The notes below the pieces were generated by a model. It had not been told where the DNA came from and made no database searches. It saw nothing but the letters and a program-made list of their open reading frames with translations. DNA of 41,224 bases from positions 1 through 41,224 of the forward strand of contig CAIUKP010000293.1 of the NCBI GenBank assembly GCA_903899675.1. The letters are read 5' to 3'. The position numbers and the translations under genes are program-made. Every line of letters begins with the position of its first letter. Positions within the stretch are counted from its first letter, which is position 1. Shown here piece after piece: positions 9,076-19,719 of this stretch. The DNA is from an uncultured Bacteroidota bacterium. GTDB lineage: Bacteria > Bacteroidota > Bacteroidia > Chitinophagales > Chitinophagaceae.

Positions 9076-9580
9076 TTTGTTATTGCGACCCTGGCAAATG
9101 ACCGACGCGGCTGTGCTGGTGGAAATCGCCAATAACTCGCAAGTGTATAAATGGCTTCGCGATGCATTTCCTTCGCCCTATACTTATCAAGATGCAGTAA
9201 ACTGGATATTACATGCCGGCAAACACCACCCACCAGAAAGCTTTGCCGTAGTAAAAAATGGTTTATTAACGGGTAGCGTTGGATGGGTACCCGGCACGGA
9301 TATTTATAGAAAAAGCTGCGAAATCGGATATTTTATTGGGGAACCCTATTGGGGATTGGGTATTGCAACGGAGGCGGTATATTTATTAACACAACATATC
9401 AGCTCATTACATGCCTATAATCGCATTCAAGCTAAAATATTTATGACGAATCTTTCTTCTGCAAGGGTGTTAGAAAAAAATGGTTTTACGCTTGAAGCCG
9501 TGCATCGGAGTGCGGTTTTCAAAAACAATCAAATAATGGACGAACATGTATGGGTTAAACTAATTAATCAAACTATATGA
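9068..9580 (+). CDS. GNAT family N-acetyltransferase (RimJ/RimL type)
   Basis: LLLRPWQMTDAAVL..., EIGYFIGEPYWGLGIATEAVYLL, NLSSARVLEKNGFTLEAVHR. Overlaps the mgsA 3' end by 8 nt. Confidence 0.9.
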   Translation: MSDLLLRPWQMTDAAVLVEIANNSQVYKWLRDAFPSPYTYQDAVNWILHAGKHHPPESFAVVKNGLLTGSVGWVPGTDIYRKSCEIGYFIGEPYWGLGIATEAVYLLTQHISSLHAYNRIQAKIFMTNLSSARVLEKNGFTLEAVHRSAVFKNNQIMDEHVWVKLINQTI

Positions 9581-11253
9581 AAAAAATTACCAAACTTTTG
9601 CTGATAACAGCGACCATAATTTCCATGCATTCTCTTGCTCAAGAGCCCCCCAAGCAGGAAAACAATAAAACAGCCGATATGGCCGCAATGGCTCGCATCA
9701 TGGATTTGAAGTTTACGCAACAGGAACTGGATACCATGTATGAGGGGATACAGGAAAACCTGGCCAATTATCGGTTGATGCACAAACAATCGCTTTCGAA
9801 TCAGGTGCCGATGAGTTTGTGGCAAAACCCATTGTTGCCCGGAATGAAACTAGATACCCGCCCCGACAAAATAAAATGGAAATTCCCTGCTACCGAAATG
9901 CCGGCCAACAAGAACGATCTGGCATTTTATAATCTAGACCAGTTGGCTTATTTAGTGAAAAACAAAAAAATTAGTTCAGTTGAGCTTACCGAATTTTTTA
10001 TACAAAGGCTCAAGAAATATGGTGATACCCTTCACTGTGTTATTTCTATAACTGAGGAGATTGCCCGAGAACAAGCGCGTGTTGCTGATAAAGAAATCGC
10101 TGCAGGAAAATATCGCGGCCCACTGCACGGAATTCCGTATGGATTAAAAGATTTGTTTTCAGTAAAAGGAACCAAAACCACCTGGGGCGCAGCACCCTAT
10201 AAAGATCAGATCATAGAGGAAGACGCCTATGTATACCAACGTTTGCGGGATGCTGGCGCCATAATTGTTGCGAAGTTTACCTTGGGAGCACTTGCAATGG
10301 GCGACTATTGGTTTGGAGGCCGCACCAGAAACCCCTGGAACATCGCCACGGGCTCTTCCGGATCTTCTGCTGGCTCGGCTTCTGCAACAGCTGCGGGTCT
10401 GGTGCCCTTTGCGATTGGAACAGAAACTTGGGGCTCAATCATCTCTCCAGCGTCTACTTGCGGATTGAGTGGGTTGCGCCCTACATTTGGCAGCATCAGC
10501 AGAAGCGGTGGGATGACGCTCAGTTGGAGTTTGGACAAAGTGGGTCCTATTTGTAAAAGCGCGGCAGATGCAGCCATCGTGTTTGCGGCTATTCACGGAA
10601 CGGATGGTGCTGATGCCAGTGCAATTTTTGCCCGCTTCAATTATCAGCAAAACACCAACCCACAGTCTTTAAAAATAGCGTATGCCAAAAATTATTTTGA
10701 TCGCATAACTGATACGAGCCGCAGCGAATGGAAAGTATTAGAAGCATACAGAAATGCTGGCTGTACTTTAATTCCCGTAGACTTCCCTGATAGCGCGGCG
10801 TATTCGTTTAATATCATGGATGTAGTAATTAGCGCAGAGGCAGCAGCCGCGTTCGACGATTTCACCCGAAATAATGTAGACGACGAAATGACGCGACAAG
10901 GAAAATATGATTGGCCCAACTCTTTTCGTGTTGCTAGATTGATGACGGCAGTTGAATATATAAATGCCAATCGCCATCGATATCTTCTGATGAAAAAGAT
11001 GCAGGAACTAATGAGTACAGTAGATGTGGTGATTTGTCCTACGCGAGGGGGCGGTAATCAAAGCGCCATCACCAATCTTACTGGCCATCCGGCAATCTGT
11101 TTACCCACCGGCTTCGACAGTAGGAATAAATTGCCAACAAGCATAACACTGATTGGCGGATTGTATGAAGAAGGGAAATTGCTCGCAGCGGCAGAATGGT
11201 ATCAACGGCTCACCGGCTGGCATCTGCAACATCCTGATTGGGTAAAAAAGTAA
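9577..11253 (+). CDS. Secreted amidase (amidase signature family)
   Basis: Signal peptide; YGLKDLFSVKGTKTTWG; NPWNIATGSSGSSAGSASATAAGLVPFAIGTETWGSIISPASTCGLSGLRPTFG. Confidence 0.93.
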   Translation: MKKITKLLLITATIISMHSLAQEPPKQENNKTADMAAMARIMDLKFTQQELDTMYEGIQENLANYRLMHKQSLSNQVPMSLWQNPLLPGMKLDTRPDKIKWKFPATEMPANKNDLAFYNLDQLAYLVKNKKISSVELTEFFIQRLKKYGDTLHCVISITEEIAREQARVADKEIAAGKYRGPLHGIPYGLKDLFSVKGTKTTWGAAPYKDQIIEEDAYVYQRLRDAGAIIVAKFTLGALAMGDYWFGGRTRNPWNIATGSSGSSAGSASATAAGLVPFAIGTETWGSIISPASTCGLSGLRPTFGSISRSGGMTLSWSLDKVGPICKSAADAAIVFAAIHGTDGADASAIFARFNYQQNTNPQSLKIAYAKNYFDRITDTSRSEWKVLEAYRNAGCTLIPVDFPDSAAYSFNIMDVVISAEAAAAFDDFTRNNVDDEMTRQGKYDWPNSFRVARLMTAVEYINANRHRYLLMKKMQELMSTVDVVICPTRGGGNQSAITNLTGHPAICLPTGFDSRNKLPTSITLIGGLYEEGKLLAAAEWYQRLTGWHLQHPDWVKK

Positions 11254-11453
11254 GTATTTTGATAAATACCAACTAGAGGAACACGCCTTGAATTTGTTGC
11301 AGCAAATTTGCTATCCGGGGTTTTCTATGATGCTTGTGGTGAGAGCTTGCACAAGCCGCTAGGCTCGATAGTCTGCATGCCATTTTGGAAGTTCCAACAC
11401 TTTGGCGAAAATTACTGACAAATAAGTTAATTTAGTTCTCAAGCACTCAATAT

Positions 11454-12248
11454 ATGAAAAAAGGACTCCTCTCGATTTGTTCCCTTCTGATTTGTTTACT
11501 ACTTCAGGCCCAAGACATTTCTCTGTTTCAAAAAAAGATTTTCTTGTCCGGACAAGACACCCTGCGGTATCGAATTTTATATCCCGCAAATTACCGAGCC
11601 GATAAAGCGTATCCGCTGGTTGTTTTTTTACATGGATCGGGAGAGCGGGGCAACGATAACGAGCTGCAATTAACTCATGGCGGAAAGTTGTTCGTTCGGG
11701 ACGATATTCGCACGAATTATCCCGCCATTGTTATATTTCCGCAATGCCCGAGCGACAGCGCCTGGTCGAGATATAGAAAGGGCGTAAAAAGCAATGACTG
11801 GATTATGGATGCCACTCTTTCTGCCAGCCGACCGGCTTTGTTAGTAAAAGAATTAATGGATCAGCTGCTTCAACAAAAACGGGTGGATGCAAAAAGGATC
11901 TATATTGGCGGACTTTCGTTGGGCGGTTTGGGAACCTATGATATGTTGATTCGTTATCCCGGTTATTTTGCGGCCGCATTTCCTATTTGTGGCGCTACCG
12001 ATGTTGCTGCTTTTGTTGCAAATGCAGGTCCGGTGCCCATGTGGATGTTTCATGGGGCGGAAGATGTGGTGGTGCAGCCAACTTTCAATCGCGAATTATA
12101 TAAATTGTTAATGGAAAAGGGCGCCCGCCACGTTAAATATTCTGAATATCCCGGGGTAAACCATAATAGCTGGGATAACGCGTTTGCCGAACCCGAACTA
12201 TTGTCTTGGATGATGGCACAAAAAAAGAAGAAACATCCGAAATGGTAA
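11454..12248 (+). CDS. Secreted alpha/beta-hydrolase, esterase/PHB-depolymerase-like
   Basis: PLVVFLHGSGERGNDNELQLTHGG, GGLSLGGLGTYDML, MWMFHGAEDVVVQP, GVNHNSWDNAF. Confidence 0.87.
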   Translation: MKKGLLSICSLLICLLLQAQDISLFQKKIFLSGQDTLRYRILYPANYRADKAYPLVVFLHGSGERGNDNELQLTHGGKLFVRDDIRTNYPAIVIFPQCPSDSAWSRYRKGVKSNDWIMDATLSASRPALLVKELMDQLLQQKRVDAKRIYIGGLSLGGLGTYDMLIRYPGYFAAAFPICGATDVAAFVANAGPVPMWMFHGAEDVVVQPTFNRELYKLLMEKGARHVKYSEYPGVNHNSWDNAFAEPELLSWMMAQKKKKHPKW

Positions 12249-12856
12249 TTTTTACTAGATGGATAGGCGGGGTTTCAGTCTGGCTTATAGCAGCCTTGCT
12301 GTTCATTTCATGCGGCAGCAAAACCCGCTTATCAGAAACGCCCCACGTGGTAATTCAAACCGGCTATGGAGATATTGAGCTGGAGCTCTATGCAAAACAG
12401 GCGCCCAGAACCGTGAAGGCATTTTTGAAGTATGTAGATTCGGGATTTTATAAAAACAGCCAGTTTTACCGCGTTCTCACTATAGAAAACCAACCCAGCA
12501 ATGCCCCCAAAACCGAGCTGATTCAGGGCGGTATCTGGAAAACCAATTATGCCAGGGCCTCTACCTTGCCGGGTATTCCGCACGAAAGCACTGCTCAAAC
12601 GGGCATTGAACATAAAGACGGTACTATTTCCCTTGCCCGGGGCGCACCGGGAACAGCCGGCTCGGAGTTCTTTATTTGTTTGGGCCGACAAAAAGGCCTG
12701 GATGTTGGTGGTGAAAACATTGCCGACCGACAGGGCTTTGCCGCATTTGGAAGAGTGGTAAAGGGCATGTCGGTGTTGCGCAAAATTTATAAGCAACGGG
12801 AATCAGAACAATACTTTCGTCCGCCGATACCCATTTACAACATAGTTTTGCAGTAG
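12242..12856 (+). CDS. Cyclophilin-type peptidyl-prolyl cis-trans isomerase, lipoprotein
   Basis: Lipobox LLFISC; IQTGYGDIELELYAKQAPRTVKAFLKYVDSGFY, GTISLARGAPGTAGSEFFICLG. ATG at 12242 overlaps the upstream stop and is preferred over 12206. Confidence 0.9.
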   Translation: MVIFTRWIGGVSVWLIAALLFISCGSKTRLSETPHVVIQTGYGDIELELYAKQAPRTVKAFLKYVDSGFYKNSQFYRVLTIENQPSNAPKTELIQGGIWKTNYARASTLPGIPHESTAQTGIEHKDGTISLARGAPGTAGSEFFICLGRQKGLDVGGENIADRQGFAAFGRVVKGMSVLRKIYKQRESEQYFRPPIPIYNIVLQ

Positions 12857-12899
12857 CCATTCGGGATTGTTTCTGGATGTAGCTAATCTATACAGTAAG

Positions 12900-14939
12900 A
12901 TGCCCTTCATTCTTCATACCGACTATCAACCGGCTGGCGATCAGCCCGGAGCCATTGAACAACTGGTGAACGGGGTGAATAGTGACGAGCGCTATCAAAC
13001 CCTGTTGGGTGTTACGGGCAGCGGAAAAACCTTTACGATTGCGAATTTAATTCAGCAAACTCAACGTCCAACCCTGGTGCTCACTCATAACAAAACGTTG
13101 GTGGCGCAGCTTTATGGAGAATTTAAACAGTTCTTCCCCGAGAATGCCGTAGGCTATTTTGTAAGCTACTACGATTATTATCAGCCCGAAGCCTATATGC
13201 CGGTAAGCAATGTGTATATAGAAAAAGACCTCAGCATCAATGAAGAGCTCGACAAACTGCGCTTACAGGCCACGTCACAATTGCTGAGCGGAAGAAGAGA
13301 TATCATTGTGGTAGCCAGTGTAAGTTGTATTTATGGTATGGGAAACCCAACCGAATATGCGAACGGGATTATTCGGCTGCAAAGGGGGCAAACACTTTCG
13401 CGCCAGGGCTTTTTACATGCGTTGGTAAACTCTTTATACAATCGGTCACAGGGCGATTTTACACGCGGCACTTTTCGAGTAAAAGGAGATACGATAGATA
13501 TTAATCTTCCGTATGTTGACTTTGGTTATCGCATTACTTTTTTTGGGGATGAAATTGAATCGATAGAAAGTATAGATACCGCTACGGGAAAAAGAATGGA
13601 GACGATGGAGAATGCGGCCATCTTTCCAGCCACCATTTATCTCGCCCCGAAAGATATGATTGTGCAGGTGATGCATGATATTCAGGATGAAATGATGGCA
13701 CAGGCAACCTACTTTACCTCCCAGGGAAAATTTGTAGAAGCACAGCGAATAAAGGAAAGAGTTGAATACGATTTGGAGATGATTCGGGAGCTAGGATATT
13801 GTAATGGCATAGAAAATTACTCGCGCTTTTTTGATCGCCGGAAACCGGGCACACGTCCCTTCTGTTTGCTAGATTATTTTCCTCCTGATTTTTTATGTGT
13901 GATAGATGAAAGTCACCAAACCGTTTCTCAAGTTGCCGGCATGTATGGGGGCGACCGCAGCAGGAAGCTGGTATTGGTAGATTATGGATTTCGCCTACCC
14001 AGTGCCCTGGATAATCGTCCGCTTAACTTTCATGAGTTCGAGTCGATGGTAGGACAAACCATTTTTGTAAGCGCAACGCCCGGCGATTATGAGCTGCAAA
14101 AAACAGGCGGCGTAGTGGTGGAGCAGATAGTGCGGCCTACCGGATTGTTAGACCCACCCATTGAAGTGCGCCCCAGTGTGAATCAGATTGATGATTTGTT
14201 GGAAGAAATTGATGTAACCGTTCAGAAAGGATTTCGGGTATTGGTTACTACGCTAACCAAAAGAATGGCGGAGGAGATGGATAAATATCTGGGCAGAATT
14301 CAGATCAAATCGAAATACATACACAGCGATGTAGATACGCTGGAGCGGGTAGAGATTTTGCGACAGCTGCGATTGGGAGAGATTGATGTATTGGTGGGCG
14401 TAAACTTATTGCGCGAAGGACTCGACTTGCCGGAAGTGGCACTGGTAGCTATTTTGGACGCAGACAAGGAAGGGTTTTTGCGGAATGAAAAATCACTTAC
14501 CCAAACTGCCGGACGCGCTGCCAGAAATGTGGAGGGCAGGGTTATATTTTATGCAGATAAAATTACCATGAGCATGCAACGAACCATAGACGAAACTTTG
14601 CGAAGGCGCGAAAAACAACTAGAGTTTAATCAATTACACGGAATTATTCCCCGTACTGTTCATAAAAGCATTGATCAGATTATGGCCCAGGGTTCGGTGT
14701 TAGACATTAAAGGATACGACCCTTCGCGGCCATATGCCCTGCAAAAAGACGAGTCGCTGGTGGCTTCGGTTGCGGAAGAGCAGGCGGTATATCAAACCAT
14801 TCCGCAGATAGAGAAGGCAATAACTCAAACCAAGAAGCAAATGGAAAAAGCAGCCCGCGATATGGACTTTATTGAAGCGGCTCGCTTACGAGATGAAATG
14901 TTCCGATTACAAAAAGAGCGGGAAAATATGGTTGGGTAA
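12900..14939 (+). CDS. uvrB: Excinuclease ABC subunit B
   Basis: YQPAGDQPGAIEQLVNGV...LLGVTGSGKTFT; YYDYYQPEAYMP; SVSCIYGMGNP; GVNLLREGLDLPEVALVAILDADKEGFLR; C-terminal UVR motif. ATG at 12900. Confidence 0.98.
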   Translation: MPFILHTDYQPAGDQPGAIEQLVNGVNSDERYQTLLGVTGSGKTFTIANLIQQTQRPTLVLTHNKTLVAQLYGEFKQFFPENAVGYFVSYYDYYQPEAYMPVSNVYIEKDLSINEELDKLRLQATSQLLSGRRDIIVVASVSCIYGMGNPTEYANGIIRLQRGQTLSRQGFLHALVNSLYNRSQGDFTRGTFRVKGDTIDINLPYVDFGYRITFFGDEIESIESIDTATGKRMETMENAAIFPATIYLAPKDMIVQVMHDIQDEMMAQATYFTSQGKFVEAQRIKERVEYDLEMIRELGYCNGIENYSRFFDRRKPGTRPFCLLDYFPPDFLCVIDESHQTVSQVAGMYGGDRSRKLVLVDYGFRLPSALDNRPLNFHEFESMVGQTIFVSATPGDYELQKTGGVVVEQIVRPTGLLDPPIEVRPSVNQIDDLLEEIDVTVQKGFRVLVTTLTKRMAEEMDKYLGRIQIKSKYIHSDVDTLERVEILRQLRLGEIDVLVGVNLLREGLDLPEVALVAILDADKEGFLRNEKSLTQTAGRAARNVEGRVIFYADKITMSMQRTIDETLRRREKQLEFNQLHGIIPRTVHKSIDQIMAQGSVLDIKGYDPSRPYALQKDESLVASVAEEQAVYQTIPQIEKAITQTKKQMEKAARDMDFIEAARLRDEMFRLQKERENMVG

Positions 14940-15005
14940 GCGGGATGTTTTGAGGGTAATCAGTAAATTGTAGGGCAAACTGTTAATCCTCACCCAACTA
15001 CTTGT

Positions 15006-17786
15006 ATGAAAATTTCTTATTGCCTTTCTTTACTGTTCCTAATTTTTGTTCAAAACAATGTTGCCACGGCACAAACGATTGACACCGGATATAACGGGAA
15101 GATCAAAGCGTTTACTACCGATACGCGTTTTTTGCCCGAGTCGGTTTTGAATCTGGAAATCAGTACCAGCGTACCCTCTCCTGAAAAATATTTTGGCAAT
15201 ATCATTGGAGCCCCGGGGGTAATGCATACTACGCGGGAGATCTATGGCTATTATCAACAATTAGCTGCCAGCTCTCCTAATTTACAAATGAATCGGGTAA
15301 GCACCACCGAAGAGGGACGCCCTATTTATCAGGTTGTAATTGCTTCCAAAGAAACCCAGCAACAGCTGGAGCAACAGAAAAAGCAACTCGCTTTGTTGGC
15401 AGATCCCAGAAAAATTACAGCGGCTGAAGCGGATAAGATTATACAAACGACCAAGCCAGTATTTTATTTAAATGCAGGGCTTCATTCGCCCGAAATGGGA
15501 TCTCCGGAAATGTTGATGGAGTTGGCATATCGGCTGATAACCTCTTCCTCTCCTGCTATACGCGCTATATTGAATCAGGTGGTGGTAGTAATAAATCCGG
15601 TGGCTGAACCCGATGGGCGGGATAAGCAGGTTGACTGGTACTATCGCTATACAAAGTCACGAAACACGTTTGATGATGGTTTTCCTCGCTCGTCGCCGTA
15701 TTGGGGTAAGTATGTATATCACGACAACAATCGCGACGGGATTCAGGTTTCACAGGCGTTAACGAATGCCATTTTTCAAATGTATTATGAGTGGCATCCA
15801 ACGGTTATGCTAGACTTACACGAGTCGGTGCCGTTGATTTATATGAGTACCGGAACGGGGCCATATAACGAAACCATTGATCCCATTACCATTGGCGAGT
15901 GGCAGGTGATGGCGAATCATGATATTACTACCCTGGCTGCTCAGGGGCTTCCCGGCGCATTCACCTGGGCTTTTTACGACGGATGGTATCCGGGATATGG
16001 TATCTGGGTAGCCAACAACCACAATTCAATCGGTCGTTTTTATGAGACCTTCGGAAATGCGGGTGCCAACACGTATATGCGGGATTTAACCGATAGCAAA
16101 TATGCCGGCGATGCCGTAACCAGCCGCGAGTGGTATCGGCCAGACCCCGCAACGCCATTGGTGAATTGGTCATCAAGAAATAATATTAATTATATGCAGG
16201 CCGGCGTGCTGGCCTCGCTTACCTATACCGCCGACAATGCGCGGCAACTATTGAAAAACTTTTACCAGAAGGGCGTTAATAATATTCAGCGCGGTAAAAA
16301 AGACAAGCCCGGATGTTTTGTGATTCCGTATGCACAGAAAGACCCTTCGATGGTGGCGTTTCTAATTAATCAATTGCGCAAACAACAAATAGAAGTACAT
16401 CAGGTTGATACAGGTAAGCAAAAGAATGATTACGTGATTCTGCTGGATCAGCCCTATCGAAACCTTGCTGTGTCACTGTTAACCAAACAGTCTTTTCCAA
16501 AGGAAGCCAAGTTTCCCCCCTATGATGATATTGCCTGGACGATGGGCTATTTGTATGGCGTAACAGTAAAGCAGGAAGACAGTATAGCTTTTTCGAGGAG
16601 TAACCTCAAGCCAGTATCTGACCCGGTGTTGTACAAAGGAAACATTACCGGAAGCGGAACACAATATTTGTTGAAATATTCGGCGCAACAAAAAGTGTTG
16701 GCGGCTGCGTATGCAATACAAAAAAACAACCCCTCGGTTAAGCAACAGATACTTGCAGAAAAATGGGTAATTGCCTCAGGCAAGGACAGTGCACTAGCCG
16801 GAAGCATTTATTGGGAAGGCCTTTCCAAAGAAGATGCACAGGCGATTGCGCAGCAATTCGGATTGGATTTGCAGCAGGTATCTGCTATTCCCAATTCGGT
16901 TAAGCGCAATGCGATGAAGCTCCCTCGCGTGGGCATTTATCATACCTGGTACAACACGCAGGATGAGGGCTGGGCGCGCTATACTTTTGAGCAAATGGGG
17001 GTTCCTTATGTTTCGTTGCAAAAAGATGATTTAAAAAAGGGGGGTTTGCGCAATCGCTTTGATGTGATTTTAATTCCAAGAACAGGCGGGTCTGCCAGCG
17101 ATTTTGTAAATGAAATCGACAGCCGCTTTGGTCCTATGCCCTACACAAAAACCGATGCATATCCTTCGCATGGATATCCGGATTCAACACTCGATATGAC
17201 TGGCGGACCGGGATTTGCCGGCATGGCGCAATTGCGCTTTTTTGCTGAACAGGGGGGGTTATTGATTACGCTTGATAATACTACGAAATTGATGTCGGAA
17301 ACAGGCTTGGCCGATGGATTGGAAATTTATGAAGCGGCAGGGCTGTTTCATCCGGGATCAGTTGTTATGGCAAAGGCAAGGCAAACGGGAAGCCCTGTTT
17401 TGTATGGGTTTCCGGCTAGCTTTCCCATCTTCAGAGGCAATGGCCCTTTGTTGAAAGTAAAAAGATATGACCTTAGTCGCATGTTATTACAATATGGAAC
17501 CAAGCCAACAAAGGAAGAAGTGCCTTATGTTGGTCCAATCATGGGCATGCCCAACAATAAGCCAGTACAAGAAGAGAAGTTGAGCGCCGAGTCAAGTTAT
17601 GTGCTGTCGGGAATGGTTAGAAACGAAGCAACCATTATCGGTCAGGGAGCCATCTTTCAAATTCCAATAGGAAAGGGAGGATTAATTGGATTTACCTTTG
17701 ATCCGCTCCATCGATTTTTAAACCTACACGATGCGCCGCTCGTTTGGAATTGCCTGATGAACTGGGAGCAACTGATTGGAAAGTAA
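15006..17786 (+). CDS. M14-family zinc carboxypeptidase, secreted
   Basis: Signal peptide; FYLNAGLHSPEMGSPEMLMELAYRL (HxxE); VVVINPVAEPDGRD; HPTVMLDLHESVPLIYMSTGTGPYNE. Confidence 0.88.
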   Translation: MKISYCLSLLFLIFVQNNVATAQTIDTGYNGKIKAFTTDTRFLPESVLNLEISTSVPSPEKYFGNIIGAPGVMHTTREIYGYYQQLAASSPNLQMNRVSTTEEGRPIYQVVIASKETQQQLEQQKKQLALLADPRKITAAEADKIIQTTKPVFYLNAGLHSPEMGSPEMLMELAYRLITSSSPAIRAILNQVVVVINPVAEPDGRDKQVDWYYRYTKSRNTFDDGFPRSSPYWGKYVYHDNNRDGIQVSQALTNAIFQMYYEWHPTVMLDLHESVPLIYMSTGTGPYNETIDPITIGEWQVMANHDITTLAAQGLPGAFTWAFYDGWYPGYGIWVANNHNSIGRFYETFGNAGANTYMRDLTDSKYAGDAVTSREWYRPDPATPLVNWSSRNNINYMQAGVLASLTYTADNARQLLKNFYQKGVNNIQRGKKDKPGCFVIPYAQKDPSMVAFLINQLRKQQIEVHQVDTGKQKNDYVILLDQPYRNLAVSLLTKQSFPKEAKFPPYDDIAWTMGYLYGVTVKQEDSIAFSRSNLKPVSDPVLYKGNITGSGTQYLLKYSAQQKVLAAAYAIQKNNPSVKQQILAEKWVIASGKDSALAGSIYWEGLSKEDAQAIAQQFGLDLQQVSAIPNSVKRNAMKLPRVGIYHTWYNTQDEGWARYTFEQMGVPYVSLQKDDLKKGGLRNRFDVILIPRTGGSASDFVNEIDSRFGPMPYTKTDAYPSHGYPDSTLDMTGGPGFAGMAQLRFFAEQGGLLITLDNTTKLMSETGLADGLEIYEAAGLFHPGSVVMAKARQTGSPVLYGFPASFPIFRGNGPLLKVKRYDLSRMLLQYGTKPTKEEVPYVGPIMGMPNNKPVQEEKLSAESSYVLSGMVRNEATIIGQGAIFQIPIGKGGLIGFTFDPLHRFLNLHDAPLVWNCLMNWEQLIGK

Positions 17787-17850
17787 TTACTGTGCCGAAA
17801 GACGGGACATTCCCTTCGCAACATAAAATTGAGCATTAAAAAAATACATT

Positions 17851-19671
17851 ATGCAACATCCTAAAAGAAATCTTGGAATACTCTTGGTAATACTGGGCCT
17901 GTTATTTCTACAGAAAACCCAGGCACAATCTGTAAATGACCCGCGGCTTGCCGGAATAGAAACAACGATTAATAAAATACTCGCCGATCATCATGCGGCT
18001 GGCGTTGCGATAGCGGTGGTTGAAAAAAATAAGGTTGTGTATGCAAGGGGTTTTGGATATCGAGATATCGAAAAGAAGTTACCTGTAACTCCCACGACTC
18101 AATTTGCAATCGGATCGTGTACAAAAGCATTTACAGCGGCTTTGTTGGGTATTTTACAAAAAGAATATTCGCTCGATTTTGACAAGCCGGTAACCACTTA
18201 TTTGCCGCAACAAAAATTTTACAGCAACGAGCTAACGAATCAAATTACACTCAGGGATATGATGAGCCATCGAACCGGGTTGCCTCGGCACGATTTGAGC
18301 TGGTATATCGATCCAGACACACGAGAAGCGCTCACGAAAAGAGTTCAGTATATGGAGCCATCTGCTCCCCTACGGCAAAGATTTCAGTACAATAATTTTA
18401 TGTTTCTTCTTCAGGGGGTTGTAGCAGAAAAGGTGACGGGTAAAAAATGGGAAACCAATATCTCCAGCCGCATTTTTAATAAAATTGGCATGCGACAATC
18501 TAATTTTAGTGTTAAAGATCTTGCCAATTATGCAGAGCCTGCAGTGGGGTATGATGTAAAGCACGATTCAGTTATACATCGGATGAAGTACTACGACATT
18601 GATGGAATGGGCCCCGCTGGAAGTATCAATAGTACGGTGCAGGATATGGCACAATGGCTGCGGGTATGGATCAACGGAGGAAAGTATAACGATTCGGTAG
18701 TGGTGCCGGCTAATTATTTTGCAGAAGCCATCAGCTCACAAATGATTGTGGCGCCCGGAACGCCGACTCCAGAAAAGCCGGACATTCAATTCAGCAATTA
18801 TGGATTCGGCTGGTTTTTGGTTTCTTACAAGGGCCATTATCGGGTAGAGCATGGCGGCAATATTGATGGATTTAGTGCCAGCACAAGTTTTTACCCTTCC
18901 GATAGTATTGGTATTGTTGTGCTATGCAACCAAAATGGCTCGGCTGTTCCTTCGGCTGTTCGAAATCTTATCACCGATAAGTTGCTCAAGCTCCCTGCGT
19001 TCGACTGGAATGCCGATTTTTTGGCTGCAAAAAAGAAGGCAAAGGATCAGGCACTGCAGGCAGAAAAATCATTTACCAGCGGGCGGGTAAGCAATACTCA
19101 GCCCTCTCATCCGCTTGCATCTTATGTAGGTAAATATTCGAACGATGCCTATGGGTCATTTGAAGTTATTCAAAAGGGCGACTCGTTGTTTGCCAAGCTG
19201 AAGCATCAGCAATGGTGGTTGCAACAATTTCACTATGATATTTTTCTGCCTTTTGATACGGAGGAGGGCATTGATACAACCGACAAGTCTCCGATTCGAT
19301 TTCAGTTTACTACAGGCCTAAAAGGAGATATTGAAACCGCTTCTCTTTTTGGCTTTGAGCCGGCGCTTCCAGCCCCAATTATTTTTTCTAGGGCCAACAA
19401 TGCCATTTCGGTTACAGAGGCGTCGCTTAAAAAATATGTTGGCGAATTTTTATTGTCGGGCCTTACCATCAAAACCTATATCAAGGGAAGTTCATTATAT
19501 GTATTTGTTCCCGGTCAGCCCGAGTACGAGCTTATGCCAGTAAGCAATCATCGGTTCGACTTTAAAGCAGTAAAGGGTTTTAGCGTGTTGTTTGATATGG
19601 ATGAGAAGGATCAGCCGGCGGGGCTAACCTTTATACAGCCAAATGGAAATTACCGAGCAGCCAAAAAATAA
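17851..19671 (+). CDS. Serine hydrolase, beta-lactamase family, with C-terminal DUF3471-like region
   Basis: Signal peptide; IGSCTKAFTAALLGIL (SxxK); NNFMFLLQGVVAEKVTGKKWE; RVEHGGNIDGFSAST (HxG); LASYVGKYSNDAYGSFEV. Confidence 0.93.
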   Translation: MQHPKRNLGILLVILGLLFLQKTQAQSVNDPRLAGIETTINKILADHHAAGVAIAVVEKNKVVYARGFGYRDIEKKLPVTPTTQFAIGSCTKAFTAALLGILQKEYSLDFDKPVTTYLPQQKFYSNELTNQITLRDMMSHRTGLPRHDLSWYIDPDTREALTKRVQYMEPSAPLRQRFQYNNFMFLLQGVVAEKVTGKKWETNISSRIFNKIGMRQSNFSVKDLANYAEPAVGYDVKHDSVIHRMKYYDIDGMGPAGSINSTVQDMAQWLRVWINGGKYNDSVVVPANYFAEAISSQMIVAPGTPTPEKPDIQFSNYGFGWFLVSYKGHYRVEHGGNIDGFSASTSFYPSDSIGIVVLCNQNGSAVPSAVRNLITDKLLKLPAFDWNADFLAAKKKAKDQALQAEKSFTSGRVSNTQPSHPLASYVGKYSNDAYGSFEVIQKGDSLFAKLKHQQWWLQQFHYDIFLPFDTEEGIDTTDKSPIRFQFTTGLKGDIETASLFGFEPALPAPIIFSRANNAISVTEASLKKYVGEFLLSGLTIKTYIKGSSLYVFVPGQPEYELMPVSNHRFDFKAVKGFSVLFDMDEKDQPAGLTFIQPNGNYRAAKK

Positions 19672-19696
19672 GCGCCTCCGGTTGGGGGAGGCGCTT
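19670..19696. terminator. Hairpin between convergent genes, possible bidirectional terminator
   Basis: AAGCGCCTCC (19670-19679) / GGAGGCGCTT (19687-19696); left arm overlaps the TAA stop of the upstream gene. No strong T tract. Confidence 0.6.
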
Positions 19697-19719
19697 GAAT
19701 AATCGAATTAAAAAGTTGC

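Noticed and set aside
12332-12796. 154-aa minus-strand ORF opposite the cyclophilin gene
   Set aside because: Shadow of a motif-supported CDS; no start-context or domain support.
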